Shown in pieces: positions 51,321 to 60,810 of a stretch of 64,000 bases of DNA. The DNA is from Devosia pacifica (lineage in GTDB: Bacteria; Pseudomonadota; Alphaproteobacteria; Rhizobiales; Devosiaceae). The DNA lies in NCBI RefSeq assembly GCF_014652635.1, contig NZ_BMZE01000001.1, forward strand, positions 1,188,051 to 1,252,050, read 5' to 3'. The notes under the pieces were generated by a model that saw only the letters and a list, made by a program, of their open reading frames with translations, was not told the DNA's origin and ran no database searches. Both the position numbers and the translations under genes were made by a program. Position 1 is the first letter of the stretch. Each line of letters starts with the position of its first letter.

Positions 51321-51754
51321 TGCGCAAGATCGCTTTTCCCGCGCTGTTCGGCCTGCTTTTTGGCACCGGCATCGCTATCTCGGGCATGGCCAATCCGGCG
51401 AAGGTCCTGAACTTTTTCGACTTTGCCGGCACATGGGACCCATCCCTCGCTTTCGTCATGGCCGGGGCGCTTGCAGTCACGGCCATTGGCTACCGCCTGG
51501 TGTTCAGACGCAAGGCGCCGCTCTTCGAGGATCGCTTTCATCTGCCGGCATCGAACCGCATCGATGCAAACCTGTTGGGAGGGTCCGCACTTTTCGGGAT
51601 CGGCTGGGGGATCACCGGCTTCTGTCCCGGCGGGTCGATCCCGGCGCTGGGACTCGGTGAGCCGGACGCCCTGATTTTCGTCGCGGCGATGATGCTCGGC
51701 ATTCTTCTGGCCCGCACCCTGCGCCGCGCCGCCGCCACCCGCGTCACCGCGTGA
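51320..51754 (+). CDS. YeeE/YedE-family membrane protein, half 2 (PmpB-like)
   Basis: A 144-aa membrane protein starting with ATG at 51320 inside the TGA of half 1. Motifs GTGIAISGMANPAKVLNFFD and GWGITGFCPGGSIPALG with the conserved Cys. The two half-proteins together match a full YeeE. Probable sulfur-compound transporter of the BigR regulon. Confidence 0.85.
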   Translation: MRKIAFPALFGLLFGTGIAISGMANPAKVLNFFDFAGTWDPSLAFVMAGALAVTAIGYRLVFRRKAPLFEDRFHLPASNRIDANLLGGSALFGIGWGITGFCPGGSIPALGLGEPDALIFVAAMMLGILLARTLRRAAATRVTA

Positions 51755-51780
51755 ACTCTCATCAAAAGAAAGCTGAAGAC

Positions 51781-52107
51781 ATGAATATCAAAAAGATCGA
51801 CTCTTCGTTCTCAACCACTGGCCAGATTCAGCCCGAGGACCTCGCCGCGATCAAGCAGGCGGGCTTCGCCGGCATCATCTGCGCGCGTCCCGACGGCGAG
51901 GATGCAGATCAGCCTCCGTTCTCAAAGATCGAGCAGGCTGCGCGCGCGGCTGGGCTGAATGCGTTCCACATCCCTGTTGCGGGGCCTTTGGGCGAGGGCC
52001 AGATCATCCGCTTCGAAGAGGCGAGCAAGCAGATCGATGGCCCGATCCTCGGCTATTGCCGGTCTGGCGCCCGTGCCGGCAGTCTCCACGCTGCGGCAAA
52101 CCGCTAA
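51781..52107 (+). CDS. DUF442/TIGR01244-family sulfurtransferase
   Basis: A 108-aa protein of the phosphatase-like DUF442 family, often fused to or beside Blh. Core FSTTGQIQPEDLAAIKQAGF, GIICARPDGED, HIPVAG and the active-site loop YCRSGARAGSL with catalytic Cys. It probably moves sulfane sulfur (rhodanese-like) to feed the persulfide dioxygenase. ATG 51781 is preferred; a GTG at 51751 overlaps the previous gene's stop. The last residue is 3 bases before sulP. Confidence 0.85.
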   Translation: MNIKKIDSSFSTTGQIQPEDLAAIKQAGFAGIICARPDGEDADQPPFSKIEQAARAAGLNAFHIPVAGPLGEGQIIRFEEASKQIDGPILGYCRSGARAGSLHAAANR

Positions 52108-52110
52108 GCC

Positions 52111-53820
52111 ATGCTCGGGCGGTACATTCCCATCCTCAGATGGGGGCGGCACTATTCCACCGAGACGTTCGGCCGCGACCTCATGGCCGCGGTAATCGTC
52201 ACCATCATGCTGATCCCGCAATCGCTGGCTTATGCGTTGCTGGCTGGATTGCCGCCCGAAATAGGTCTTTATGCGTCGATCCTGCCGCTGGTCGGTTACG
52301 CCATATTCGGCTCGTCGACCTCCCTGGCCGTGGGTCCTGTCGCCGTTGTTTCGCTGATGACCGCAAGTGCACTCGGGCGGCTATCGCTCGAGGGCGCGGA
52401 TTATGTCTCAGCGGCCATCATGCTGGCGTTGTTGTCCGGCGGCATTCTGCTGCTGATGGGTCTGTTCCGGCTCGGTTTCATCGCCAACTTCCTGTCGCAC
52501 CCCGTCATTGCCGGCTTCATCACGGCCTCCGGGCTGATCATCGCCACGAGCCAGCTCGGCGGGCTGCTGGGAATTCGCAGCGAAGGGCATGCCCTCCCGG
52601 AACTGGTACTGTCCCTCGCAGCGAACATCGCTAGCATCAATCCCTACACCCTCGCGGTCGGTGCCGCCTCGCTGGCTGCCCTGATCTGGATCAGGACCAG
52701 CCTCAAGGGCCAGCTGTCACGCCTGGGCCTGCGTTCAGGGCTCGCTAATCTGATCGTGCGCGCCGGTCCGGTGCTCGTCGTTCTCGGCTCGATTGCGGCG
52801 TCGGCCGCGTTCGACTTGTCCAGCCGAGGCGTTGCGGTGGTTGGCGACGTGCCGCAGGGTCTGCCGCTGCTGGCCGTCCCGGGCATCGATCTCGGGCTCA
52901 TGGCCAACCTGCTGGTACCGGCCTTCATCATCTCCATTGTCGGCTTTGTAGAGTCCATATCGGTGGCGCAGACTCTGGCCGCAAGAAAGCGCGAGCGCAT
53001 CGATCCTGATCAGGAATTGCTGGGGCTGGGCGCTGCAAATATCGCCGCAGCAATCGGCTCCGGATATCCGGTCACCGGCGGCTTTGCGCGATCCGTCGTC
53101 AACCACGACGCGGGTGCCGCAACACCGGCAGCGGGCGCCTTCACCGCCATCGGCATCGCCCTCGCCACCTTGCTACTGACGCCGTTCCTTGCGCTGTTGC
53201 CGAAGGCAACGCTCGCCGCGACCATTGTCGTTGCAGTGCTGGCGCTGGTCGATCTCAGCATCCTCGGCAAGACCTGGCGATATTCGAGAGCCGACTTCAT
53301 TGCGGTGGCGCTCACCCTTGTCGGCACCCTCCTGGTCGGGGTCGAGATCGGCATTTCTCTCGGCGTAGCCGCCTCGATCCTGATCTTTCTCTATCGCACC
53401 TCGAAGCCGCATATGGCGATCGTCGGACGGGTTTCGGGCACCGAGCATTTCCGCAACATCAAGCGACACACGGTGGAAACTACTCCGGGCATCGTATCGC
53501 TGCGCGTCGACGAGAGCCTTTACTTTGCCAATGCCCGCTTTCTTGAAGATGCAATCTACGAGATTGTGGCGCAGCAGCCTGAGCTACGCCACGTCGTGCT
53601 GATGTGCCCGGCGGTCAACGCCATCGACATGTCGGCACTCGAAAGCCTCGAGACCATCAATGACAGGTTGCTGACCTTGGGCGTGAGCCTTCACCTGTCC
53701 GAGGTCAAGGGACCGGTGATGGACCGGCTCAAGCGCTCGCACTTTTTAGAGGCGCTGACTGGTCGGGTGTTTCTCTCGCAGCATGAAGCGATAACGACAT
53801 TGTCCGGGCCAGCCCGATAA
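52111..53820 (+). CDS. SulP-family anion transporter with STAS domain
   Basis: A 569-aa permease with about 10-12 helices and a C-terminal STAS domain (about 440-560). SulP marks: VTIMLIPQSLAYALLAGLPP, GSSTSLAVGPVAVVSL, ISVAQTLAARKRERIDPDQE read with LLGLGAANIAA, GSGYPVTGGFARSVVNHDAG. STAS core: VDESLYFANARFLED and CPAVNAIDMSALESLE. As last gene of the BigR operon it likely exports sulfite or sulfate, or imports sulfate; direction inferred from context. Confidence 0.9.
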   Translation: MLGRYIPILRWGRHYSTETFGRDLMAAVIVTIMLIPQSLAYALLAGLPPEIGLYASILPLVGYAIFGSSTSLAVGPVAVVSLMTASALGRLSLEGADYVSAAIMLALLSGGILLLMGLFRLGFIANFLSHPVIAGFITASGLIIATSQLGGLLGIRSEGHALPELVLSLAANIASINPYTLAVGAASLAALIWIRTSLKGQLSRLGLRSGLANLIVRAGPVLVVLGSIAASAAFDLSSRGVAVVGDVPQGLPLLAVPGIDLGLMANLLVPAFIISIVGFVESISVAQTLAARKRERIDPDQELLGLGAANIAAAIGSGYPVTGGFARSVVNHDAGAATPAAGAFTAIGIALATLLLTPFLALLPKATLAATIVVAVLALVDLSILGKTWRYSRADFIAVALTLVGTLLVGVEIGISLGVAASILIFLYRTSKPHMAIVGRVSGTEHFRNIKRHTVETTPGIVSLRVDESLYFANARFLEDAIYEIVAQQPELRHVVLMCPAVNAIDMSALESLETINDRLLTLGVSLHLSEVKGPVMDRLKRSHFLEALTGRVFLSQHEAITTLSGPAR

Positions 53821-53823
53821 CAA

Positions 53824-53850
53824 AAGGGCGGCCCTCATGGGGCCGCCCTT
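53824..53850. terminator. Bidirectional terminator between sulP and cydX
   Basis: GGGCGGCCC, loop TCATG, GGGCCGCCC. Downstream of sulP on plus (TTCGTCGTT) and of cydX on minus (followed by TTTTG), it can serve both convergent genes. Confidence 0.75.
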
Positions 53851-53873
53851 CGTCGTTGGCGATCCGGCAAAGC

Positions 53874-53981
53874 TTATGGCTTCACTTCGATCTTGTCTTC
53901 GCGCATCTCGAACCACATGGCGTTAAGGATGGCGAAGCTGCACGCCAACCCAAGGCCGAGGATCCAGGCAAAATACCACAT
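53874..53981 (-). CDS. cydX: Cytochrome bd small subunit CydX
   Basis: A 35-residue single-helix protein: MWYFAWILGLGLACSFAILN then AMWFEMREDKIEVKP. The start MWYFAWILG and the helix are the CydX/CbdX signature. It lies 12 bases after cydB with AAGGAG upstream of its ATG. CydX stabilises the heme sites of the bd oxidase. Confidence 0.92.
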   Translation of the reverse strand: MWYFAWILGLGLACSFAILNAMWFEMREDKIEVKP

Positions 53982-53993
53982 TGGTGTGCTCCT

Positions 53994-55142
53994 TCAGTAG
54001 GCGTTCGGGTTTTTGGAAAGGCTCTGGGTCGTCACCGGCCCGCGCATCACGCGGTACACCCAGCTGGTGTAGGCAAGAATGATCGGCAGAAAGATCACCG
54101 TCGCGACCAGCATGATGAACAGCGTCATGTGGCTCGAGGAGGCATCCCATACCGTCAGGCTGGCACCGGGGTTGACCGAGCTTGGCAGCAGGAACGGGAA
54201 CAGCGACAGACCCGCCGTCGCCACGATGCCGGCGATGCCAACAGCAGCCGACAGGAAGGTTGGCAGGTTCCTGCCGGCACGCAGCAGTCCCCATGCACCG
54301 AGCATTCCTGCAAACCCGACAATCGGAGCAAGCAGCGTCAACGGATAGGTCGAGTAGTTGGCAAGCCACGCCCCACCCTGCTGAACCACGGTCTTCGACA
54401 GCGGATTAGAGGGAGCGGCGCCGGCGTAATCGCTGGTGATGGCGTAGCCCAGTCCACCGAAGGCGACCCACACCCCGGCCAGCGCAAAAAGCGCCACGGC
54501 CGCAAGTGCCGACCATTGCCCGTAAAGCCGGGCGCGTTCGGCGATCAGCCCACGGGTCCGCATGGCGATGTACGAGGCGCCGAGTGTCACGATCATCGTC
54601 AGGCTGACAAGGCCGCTGAGCAGGGCAAAAGGCGTCAACAGCCCGAAGAAGTTCCCGAGATAGCTCGGCCGAAGGGTCGTATCGAGATCGAACGGGGCAC
54701 CGAGCAGGACATTGCCGACGGCAACACCGAAGATCAGCGCGGGAACGAAGCCGCCGATGAACAGCGCCCAGTCCCAGACGCTGCGCCAGCGCGGATCTTG
54801 CACCTTGCCCCTGAACTTGAAGCCCACCGGGCGCAGGATCAGAGCCAGCAGGATAACGATCATCGCCAGGTAAAAGCCCGAGAACGAGACCGCGTAGAGC
54901 GGCGGCCAAGCAGCAAAGATTGCGCCGCCTCCGAGAACCAGCCAGACCTGGTTGCCTTCCCAGGTCGGCCCGATCAGGTTAAGCAGCACGCGCCGCTCCT
55001 CGTCGTTTCGGGCGACCGCCGGCAACAATGCGCCGACGCCCAGGTCCATGCCGCCCATGATCGCGAAACCGATCAGCAGCGTTCCAAGCAGCGCCCACCA
55101 GATGAGGCGCAGCATCTCATAGTCTATGGGGATGAAATCCAT
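53994..55142 (-). CDS. cydB: Cytochrome bd ubiquinol oxidase subunit II
   Basis: A 382-aa polytopic membrane protein beginning MDFIPIDYEMLRLIWWALLG, with GGMDLGVGALLP, GPTWEGNQVWLVLGGGAIFA and RGPVTTQSL near the end. Partner of CydA in the high-affinity terminal oxidase that reduces oxygen with quinol. 11 bases downstream of cydA. Confidence 0.95.
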   Translation of the reverse strand: MDFIPIDYEMLRLIWWALLGTLLIGFAIMGGMDLGVGALLPAVARNDEERRVLLNLIGPTWEGNQVWLVLGGGAIFAAWPPLYAVSFSGFYLAMIVILLALILRPVGFKFRGKVQDPRWRSVWDWALFIGGFVPALIFGVAVGNVLLGAPFDLDTTLRPSYLGNFFGLLTPFALLSGLVSLTMIVTLGASYIAMRTRGLIAERARLYGQWSALAAVALFALAGVWVAFGGLGYAITSDYAGAAPSNPLSKTVVQQGGAWLANYSTYPLTLLAPIVGFAGMLGAWGLLRAGRNLPTFLSAAVGIAGIVATAGLSLFPFLLPSSVNPGASLTVWDASSSHMTLFIMLVATVIFLPIILAYTSWVYRVMRGPVTTQSLSKNPNAY

Positions 55143-55153
55143 TGTGAACGTCC

Positions 55154-56746
55154 TTACTCGGCCGGTGCCGGGCTGCTTGTCTCTCGGGTTTCGTCGTCCT
55201 TTGTGGAGTCTTCACCGTTGAGAATTGCCAGGTAGTCACGCGGACCCGCCTTGATCACCTTGATCATGAGAATGACCATGATGACGGCGAGGACCGTGTA
55301 GACGGTGACATAGAATGCGAGGCTGAGGCTGAGATCGAGCACCGTAAGGCCCGATGCCGCGTAGAAGGTCGGCAACACGCCTTCGATGGCCCAGGGCTGG
55401 CGCCCGAACTCGGCGATGATCCAGCCGGCTTCGGCGGCAAGCCATGGCAGCGGCATTGCTGCCACCGCGGCAATGAGGAACCAGCGATGGTGCTGCAACG
55501 TCCCGCGCGAGGCCTTCCAGAACCCGTAGGCAAAGAAGGCGATAAAGAAGAAGCCGACAGCGACCATCAGCCGGAACGTCCAGAACAACGGCCAGACGGC
55601 CGGCACGGTATCCTGAGCCGCGGCCGCGATTTCCTCGTCCGTGGCATTTTCGATATCGTCGCGATAGGCCTTCAGCAGCAGCGCGTAGCCCATGTCCGGC
55701 CAGGTCTCGCTGATGATCTGACGCGCTTCTGCATTCTGCCTATCGGTCTCGAGCACCTCGAGAGCATTGTAGGCATTCAGCCCGTTGCGGATACGCATTT
55801 GCGCGTGCTCGACAAGATCGTTGATGCCGGGCACCTCGGTGTCAAACGAGCGCGTGGTGATCAGCCCGAGCACCCACGGGATGTGGATACCCACCACCTC
55901 GCCAGGTTCGTCGCCGGGAAAGCCGATGAGATTGAACCCTGCCGGAGCCGGCTCGGTGTCGTACATCGCCTCCATGGCAGCGATTTTCATGATCTGGTGC
56001 TCGGTCGCGATGTAGCCGCTCTCGTCACCCAGAACGACCACCGACAGAGCCGATGCAAGGCCGAAGCTTGCCGCGACAACCATCGAGCGTTTTGCCAGCT
56101 CGATATGCTTGCCCTGAAGCAGGAACAGCGCACCGATACCGAACACGAATACGGCGCCCGTGACGTAGCCGGCACTCACCGTATGCACGAACTTCGCCTG
56201 TGCAACCGGATTAAAGATCACGGCTGCGAAGTCGGTGACTTCCATGCGCATCGTGTCGGGATTGAATTCGGCGCCCACCGGATATTGCATCCAGGCATTG
56301 GCGATCAGAATCCACAGCGCCGAGAAATTGGCGCCGAGCGCCACAAGCCAGGTGACCACGAGGTGCCCGACCTTCGACAAGCGATCCCAGCCGAAAAAGA
56401 ACAGGCCGATGAACGTCGCTTCGAGGAAGAAGGCCATCAGCCCCTCGATTGCCAGCGGTGCGCCGAACACATCGCCCACATAGTGGCTGTAATAGCTCCA
56501 GTTCATGCCGAACTGGAATTCCATGACGATGCCGGTGGCAACGCCCATGGCGAAGTTGATGCCGAAAAGCGTACCCCAGAACAGGGTCATTTTTCGCCAG
56601 ATTTCACGCCCCGTCATCACATAGGTGCTCTCCATGATTGCCATCATGAACGAGAGTCCCAGCGTGAGCGGAACGAACAGGAAGTGGTAGAGCGCTGTCG
56701 CCGCAAATTGCAGCCGCGACAGGTCTACGACGAGTGGATCCACCAT
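55154..56746 (-). CDS. cydA: Cytochrome bd ubiquinol oxidase subunit I
   Basis: A 530-aa heme-bearing subunit. Heme b595 ligand in ATALYHFLFVPLTLG, ELMAFFLE-type motif EGLMAFFLEATFIGLFFFG, the quinone-loop region after NAWMQYPVGAEFNPDTMRME, KIAAMEAMYDT and GRQPWAIEGVLPT. All core motifs are present. First gene of cydABX; the FNR-type box at 56827 lies 81 bases upstream. Confidence 0.95.
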   Translation of the reverse strand: MVDPLVVDLSRLQFAATALYHFLFVPLTLGLSFMMAIMESTYVMTGREIWRKMTLFWGTLFGINFAMGVATGIVMEFQFGMNWSYYSHYVGDVFGAPLAIEGLMAFFLEATFIGLFFFGWDRLSKVGHLVVTWLVALGANFSALWILIANAWMQYPVGAEFNPDTMRMEVTDFAAVIFNPVAQAKFVHTVSAGYVTGAVFVFGIGALFLLQGKHIELAKRSMVVAASFGLASALSVVVLGDESGYIATEHQIMKIAAMEAMYDTEPAPAGFNLIGFPGDEPGEVVGIHIPWVLGLITTRSFDTEVPGINDLVEHAQMRIRNGLNAYNALEVLETDRQNAEARQIISETWPDMGYALLLKAYRDDIENATDEEIAAAAQDTVPAVWPLFWTFRLMVAVGFFFIAFFAYGFWKASRGTLQHHRWFLIAAVAAMPLPWLAAEAGWIIAEFGRQPWAIEGVLPTFYAASGLTVLDLSLSLAFYVTVYTVLAVIMVILMIKVIKAGPRDYLAILNGEDSTKDDETRETSSPAPAE

Positions 56747-56826
56747 GTATCGTTGCCCCTTGTCGTTGGTCTAGCCAGGCCCATGCCGGCTTGTGCGAGG
56801 CCTATCCCCACGCGACGAGCAATTCC

Positions 56827-56840
56827 TTGATCCATGTCAA
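56827..56840. promoter_or_regulatory. FNR/anaerobox between divergent cydAB and cydDC
   Basis: TTGATCCATGTCAA matches the FNR/FixK consensus TTGAT-N4-ATCAA at nine of ten defined bases. It is the only such site in the 148-base divergent region and can serve either operon. An FnrN-type gene is encoded at 60767-61504. Confidence 0.75.
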
Positions 56841-56894
56841 AGCCCGGGCGCCCTCACCGCCCTAAAACCGGAGCCATTGTTCCGGAGAGTCTCA

Positions 56895-58637
56895 ATGCGC
56901 CAATCCACCAGCAATCCCGATCAGGCGGTGCGCACCCAGATGAAATCGCTGCAGCGCAATGGCGGGCTGCCGCTGGCGATCGCACTTGCTGCGCCCATCG
57001 GGGCAGGCATTGCACTTGTTTTTCAGGCTTATTGTCTGGCTCAGGTGCTCGGGCGCACCATCGAGGGCGGAGAGCCGATCGAGGCCGTGATGCCGTTAAT
57101 CGCCGTGGCGGCAGGGCTTTGGATGTTGCGTGGCGCGATTGCAGCGCTGGGCGACTATGCCGGCACGATTGGCGCCGAGCGCATAAAGCGCCGTTTTAGG
57201 ACACGCCTGTTCGCTCGCCTTCTCGATCGGCCGGCCAGCCTTGCCAGCAAACCCGCAACCGGCGCCGTCACCGGATCTCTCGTCGACCAGGTGGACGCGC
57301 TAACAGCCTATTTTGCAAACTACCTGCCGGCGATGATCGCCGCCACGATCCTGCCGCTGGCGTTCGCCATCGCTGTGATGCCGACCGATTGGGTCGTCGG
57401 CCTGCTGTTCCTGTTCACAGCGCCGCTAATTCCCGTGTTCATGGCACTTGCAGGCTGGGGCGCCCAGGCGGCGACAAATCGGCAAGCCGATGCGTTTCTG
57501 CGCCTCTCCGGTCACTTCGCCGACCGGCTTCGCGGCCTGCTGACACTCAAACTCTTTGGTCGCGCCGATCACGCGACGAACGAGGTCTACGCCGCGAGCG
57601 AGGAACTGCGCCAGCGCACCAACCGCGTGCTTGCGATCGCCTTTCTGTCCTCGGCCATTCTCGAGTTTTTCGCAGCGCTTGGCGTCGCCGGGGTCGCGCT
57701 CTATGTCGGGCTGACCTATCTCGGTTTCATCGGCGTCAATCCCGGCATGACGCTTTCTGCCGGGCTCTTTGCACTGCTGATGGCGCCGGAAGTCTACGCG
57801 CCATTGCGTCAGCTCGCGACCCATTACCATGACCGCGCCGCAGCGAAATCTGCCCTTATGGAGATCGACAAGCAGCTCGGCGCGGCGCCCGAAGAGACGA
57901 CACGGCGGGCTCTGTCCACCGCCACTCCAACTCGGCAGCCGGGGGCAGTTGATGTTCGAGACCTGACCATTCGCAACGAGACCGGTAGCGCTATTCTCGA
58001 CCAGCTCGAGCTCAGTCTGCGGCCCGGCGAGCACCTCGCTGTGATGGGAGAAAGCGGGATCGGCAAGAGCACGCTGCTGCGTGCCATTTCCGGACTTCTC
58101 CCCACTGCAGGACATATTGAACTCGATGGCTGCCCGGTGCGGGATCTGCCCGACAATGAACGGGCGCGCCGCATAGTCGTCATCGGACAGCGTCCTTCCC
58201 TGTTCAAGGCGAGCATCGCCGACAACATCCGGTTCGCTCGTCCCGCCGCCCGGCGTGAAGATATACTGGAAGCCGCGTGGAAGGCCGGCATCATGGAGTT
58301 CGCAAAGGAACTGCCCGAAGGGCTCGATGCCATGGTCGGTGAAGGCGGCGCAGGCATGTCCGGTGGTCAAGCGCAACGCATCGGGCTTGCCCGTCTGTTC
58401 CTGACCGATCCTGATCTCGTGCTTCTGGACGAGCCAACCGCGCATCTCGATGCCGGGACCGAAATGCGTTGCCTCGATGAGATCCTGGCATTCTGTGCCG
58501 AGCGGACGCTGATCCTGACGACCCACAATGCCGAGATCGCGAAGCGCATCGGTCGCACGGAGCGTCTCGCCGCCGGGCGTCTGTTTGCCGCCGTCGGCTC
58601 CGTCAATCAACGCAAGCCTCATAAAGGTGCTGCATGA
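56895..58637 (+). CDS. cydD: Thiol reductant ABC exporter subunit CydD
   Basis: A 580-aa ABC half-transporter: six membrane helices then an ATPase with Walker A GESGIGKST, signature MSGGQAQRIGLARLFL and Walker B DLVLLDEPTAHLD. CydDC exports glutathione and cysteine and is needed to assemble cytochrome bd. ATG 56895 follows CCGGAGAG; earlier starts add an unconserved leader. It overlaps cydC by four bases. Confidence 0.92.
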   Translation: MRQSTSNPDQAVRTQMKSLQRNGGLPLAIALAAPIGAGIALVFQAYCLAQVLGRTIEGGEPIEAVMPLIAVAAGLWMLRGAIAALGDYAGTIGAERIKRRFRTRLFARLLDRPASLASKPATGAVTGSLVDQVDALTAYFANYLPAMIAATILPLAFAIAVMPTDWVVGLLFLFTAPLIPVFMALAGWGAQAATNRQADAFLRLSGHFADRLRGLLTLKLFGRADHATNEVYAASEELRQRTNRVLAIAFLSSAILEFFAALGVAGVALYVGLTYLGFIGVNPGMTLSAGLFALLMAPEVYAPLRQLATHYHDRAAAKSALMEIDKQLGAAPEETTRRALSTATPTRQPGAVDVRDLTIRNETGSAILDQLELSLRPGEHLAVMGESGIGKSTLLRAISGLLPTAGHIELDGCPVRDLPDNERARRIVVIGQRPSLFKASIADNIRFARPAARREDILEAAWKAGIMEFAKELPEGLDAMVGEGGAGMSGGQAQRIGLARLFLTDPDLVLLDEPTAHLDAGTEMRCLDEILAFCAERTLILTTHNAEIAKRIGRTERLAAGRLFAAVGSVNQRKPHKGAA

Positions 58638-60292
58638 AAACGCTCCGCCTGCTCCTGCCCCTGTTGCGCCCGCACTGGCGCGGGTTCTTGCTGTCCCTGG
58701 CATTGACGATACTCACGCTCGCAGCCGGCGCCGCTCTGCTCGGTGTTTCCGGCTGGTTCCTGACGGCGACGGCACTCACAGGGCTCGGTCTCTCCTTCAA
58801 CCTGTTCGCGCCATCGGCTGCGGTGCGCGGCTTGTCCTTTACGCGCATCGTTTCGCGGTATTTCGAAAAGCTCGTCGGACACAACGCCACCTTGCGGCTG
58901 CTGTCCGATCTGCGCCGTTGGCTGTTCTCGTCGCTGTTTCCAAAGCTGCCCTTTGGTGCAAAGGCATTGCCGAGCGGCGATCTTCTCGGTCGGCTGACAG
59001 GCGATGTCGATGCGGTCGACACGCTGCTCTTGTCGGCGATCGGGCCGGCCATCGGTGCAATCGTCATCAGCACGACGACCACGATCGTTTTGGCGATGAT
59101 CCTGCCTGCGGCGGCACCAATCTATGCCGGGGCAATCGTCGGCGCGATCGTCCTTGTGCCGACGCTCCTCTTTGCCGCGACCCGCAAATTCGGGCGCACC
59201 GCCGTGGCGGCGGCGTCGACCATGCGGGTCCAGACGCTCGAAGCCCTGGAAGGTGCCGAAGATATCACCTGGTTCGGCCAGCAAGGGCCAGTGCTTGGTC
59301 GCTTTATCGAAACCTGCAGTCAATCCGCCGCTGCCCGTGGTTTCCTCGGATCGCATGTGGCGTTGGCGACGTTCGCTGTCCACGCACTAGCCGGCATTGC
59401 CCTGTTCGCAACATTGCTCTGCGGACTTGAGGCACTGGCCCAGGAGAACGTTTCGGGGCCGATCCTTGCAGGAGCGCTCCTGGCAATCCTTGCAAGCTTC
59501 GAAGCCTCGAATGCTCTTGTACGGGCCACTGCAAAGCTCGGCACGGGGGTCGCCGCAGCGCAGAGGCTGCAAGCTCTGGTTTCGCTTGCGCCAAATGGCA
59601 CGGAGCCCCGGAATCCAAGAGAGCCGGAGACCTCGCCAAGCCTCGTCTTCGACAATGTCAGTTTCGGCTATGGCGGCAATCTGGTGCTCGATCACGCCGA
59701 TCTTGCCGTCGCTCCAGGAGAACGCGTTGCCATCTCCGGCCCAAGCGGATGCGGAAAATCAACGCTCCTGTCTCTCGTTCTGCGCCTCAACGATCCGCTA
59801 GGCGGCACCGTCTCTGTCGGCGGCGAACCGACGACGTGGATCGCGACCGAGACCCTCTACAAGAGCGTTTGCCTGCTCAGCCAGCAAAGCCCGGTGTTTC
59901 TCGATACGGTGCGCAACAATCTGCGCATTGCGGCGCCGGAAGCCGGTGACGAAGAGCTCTGGCAGGCGCTCGATGCAGCACGGCTGGGCACCACCATCCG
60001 GGCGCTGCCGCAAGGCTTGGATACCCTGCTCGGTGAAGACGCCACAAGCCTTTCCGCCGGTCAGGCGAGACGACTGTGCCTTGCGCGCGTTCTTCTCAGC
60101 CAGGCCTCGATCGTGCTGCTCGATGAACCGACCGCTGGCCTCGACCGCGCGACAGAACTCGAACTCTTCCATCAACTCCCGCAGATCCTCGAGGGTCGCA
60201 GCGTGATCATGGTCACGCATGCGAGCATCCCGGAAACAGCGGGCTATCGCCGTCTCGTCCTGCGGGATGCACAACTGAGTGAGGTGTCGTGA
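58634..60292 (+). CDS. cydC: Thiol reductant ABC exporter subunit CydC
   Basis: A 552-aa half-transporter with N-terminal membrane domain and ATPase: Walker A GPSGCGKST, signature LSAGQARRLCLARVLL and Walker B SIVLLDEPTAGLD. Partner of CydD. Its TGA overlaps the start of the hemerythrin-like gene. Confidence 0.92.
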   Translation: MKTLRLLLPLLRPHWRGFLLSLALTILTLAAGAALLGVSGWFLTATALTGLGLSFNLFAPSAAVRGLSFTRIVSRYFEKLVGHNATLRLLSDLRRWLFSSLFPKLPFGAKALPSGDLLGRLTGDVDAVDTLLLSAIGPAIGAIVISTTTTIVLAMILPAAAPIYAGAIVGAIVLVPTLLFAATRKFGRTAVAAASTMRVQTLEALEGAEDITWFGQQGPVLGRFIETCSQSAAARGFLGSHVALATFAVHALAGIALFATLLCGLEALAQENVSGPILAGALLAILASFEASNALVRATAKLGTGVAAAQRLQALVSLAPNGTEPRNPREPETSPSLVFDNVSFGYGGNLVLDHADLAVAPGERVAISGPSGCGKSTLLSLVLRLNDPLGGTVSVGGEPTTWIATETLYKSVCLLSQQSPVFLDTVRNNLRIAAPEAGDEELWQALDAARLGTTIRALPQGLDTLLGEDATSLSAGQARRLCLARVLLSQASIVLLDEPTAGLDRATELELFHQLPQILEGRSVIMVTHASIPETAGYRRLVLRDAQLSEVS

Positions 60293-60810
60293 TGGTCGCC
60301 CGGCTTGTTCAATGCTGCACCGACGGGGCGAACCTCGCCACCCAGCTCGACGCAATGCATGCCGATCAGCAACTCCTGTGCGAAAGGCTTGAGGTTCTCG
60401 CCGACGCTTTGCCAGATGCGCCGCACCAGGGATGCCTTCATGTGGCGCGCACCATCGGTCCGCTGCTGCATCGTGCCCAGGCGCTGGAGGAAGAGGCCCT
60501 GTTTCCTTATGTCAGCACGCGCTGGAAAGTCATCGACGGGGTCGACGACTGGATCGAGCGGCTGAAATGCGAGCACATTGAGGATACATGCTACGCCGAA
60601 GAACTCAGCGAAGCCCTGCTCGCATACGGGCGTGGAGATGCGTTTCCCACACCCGACGCTCTCGGCTACATGCTGCGTGGCTTCATCAGCGGCTTGCGCC
60701 GCCACCTGGCATTCGAGCAGGATGTGTTGGTCCCGCTGCTGCGTGAGCAGCGGCCAGAGCCTCTCGTTAGCCGCAAAGCCGTTCCAGGCGCGTCAGGTCG
60801 GGGATGCTGA
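60292..60810 (+). CDS. Hemerythrin HHE-domain protein
   Basis: A 172-aa helical protein. Candidate di-iron ligands are LDAMHADQQ, LLHRAQALEEEALFP, LKCEHIEDTC and RRHLAFEQDVLVPLL, in the spacing of HHE hemerythrins. The ATG at 60292 overlaps cydC's stop (a GTG lies one codon earlier). It probably binds oxygen or NO or takes part in iron/redox sensing along with the bd oxidase. Its 3' end overlaps the convergent fnr gene by 44 bases. Confidence 0.8.
   Translation: MVARLVQCCTDGANLATQLDAMHADQQLLCERLEVLADALPDAPHQGCLHVARTIGPLLHRAQALEEEALFPYVSTRWKVIDGVDDWIERLKCEHIEDTCYAEELSEALLAYGRGDAFPTPDALGYMLRGFISGLRRHLAFEQDVLVPLLREQRPEPLVSRKAVPGASGRGC

Noticed and set aside
53856..56830. Long plus-strand frames opposite cydB and cydA
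   Set aside because: They overlap clear cyd genes, have charged low-complexity composition and no homology.
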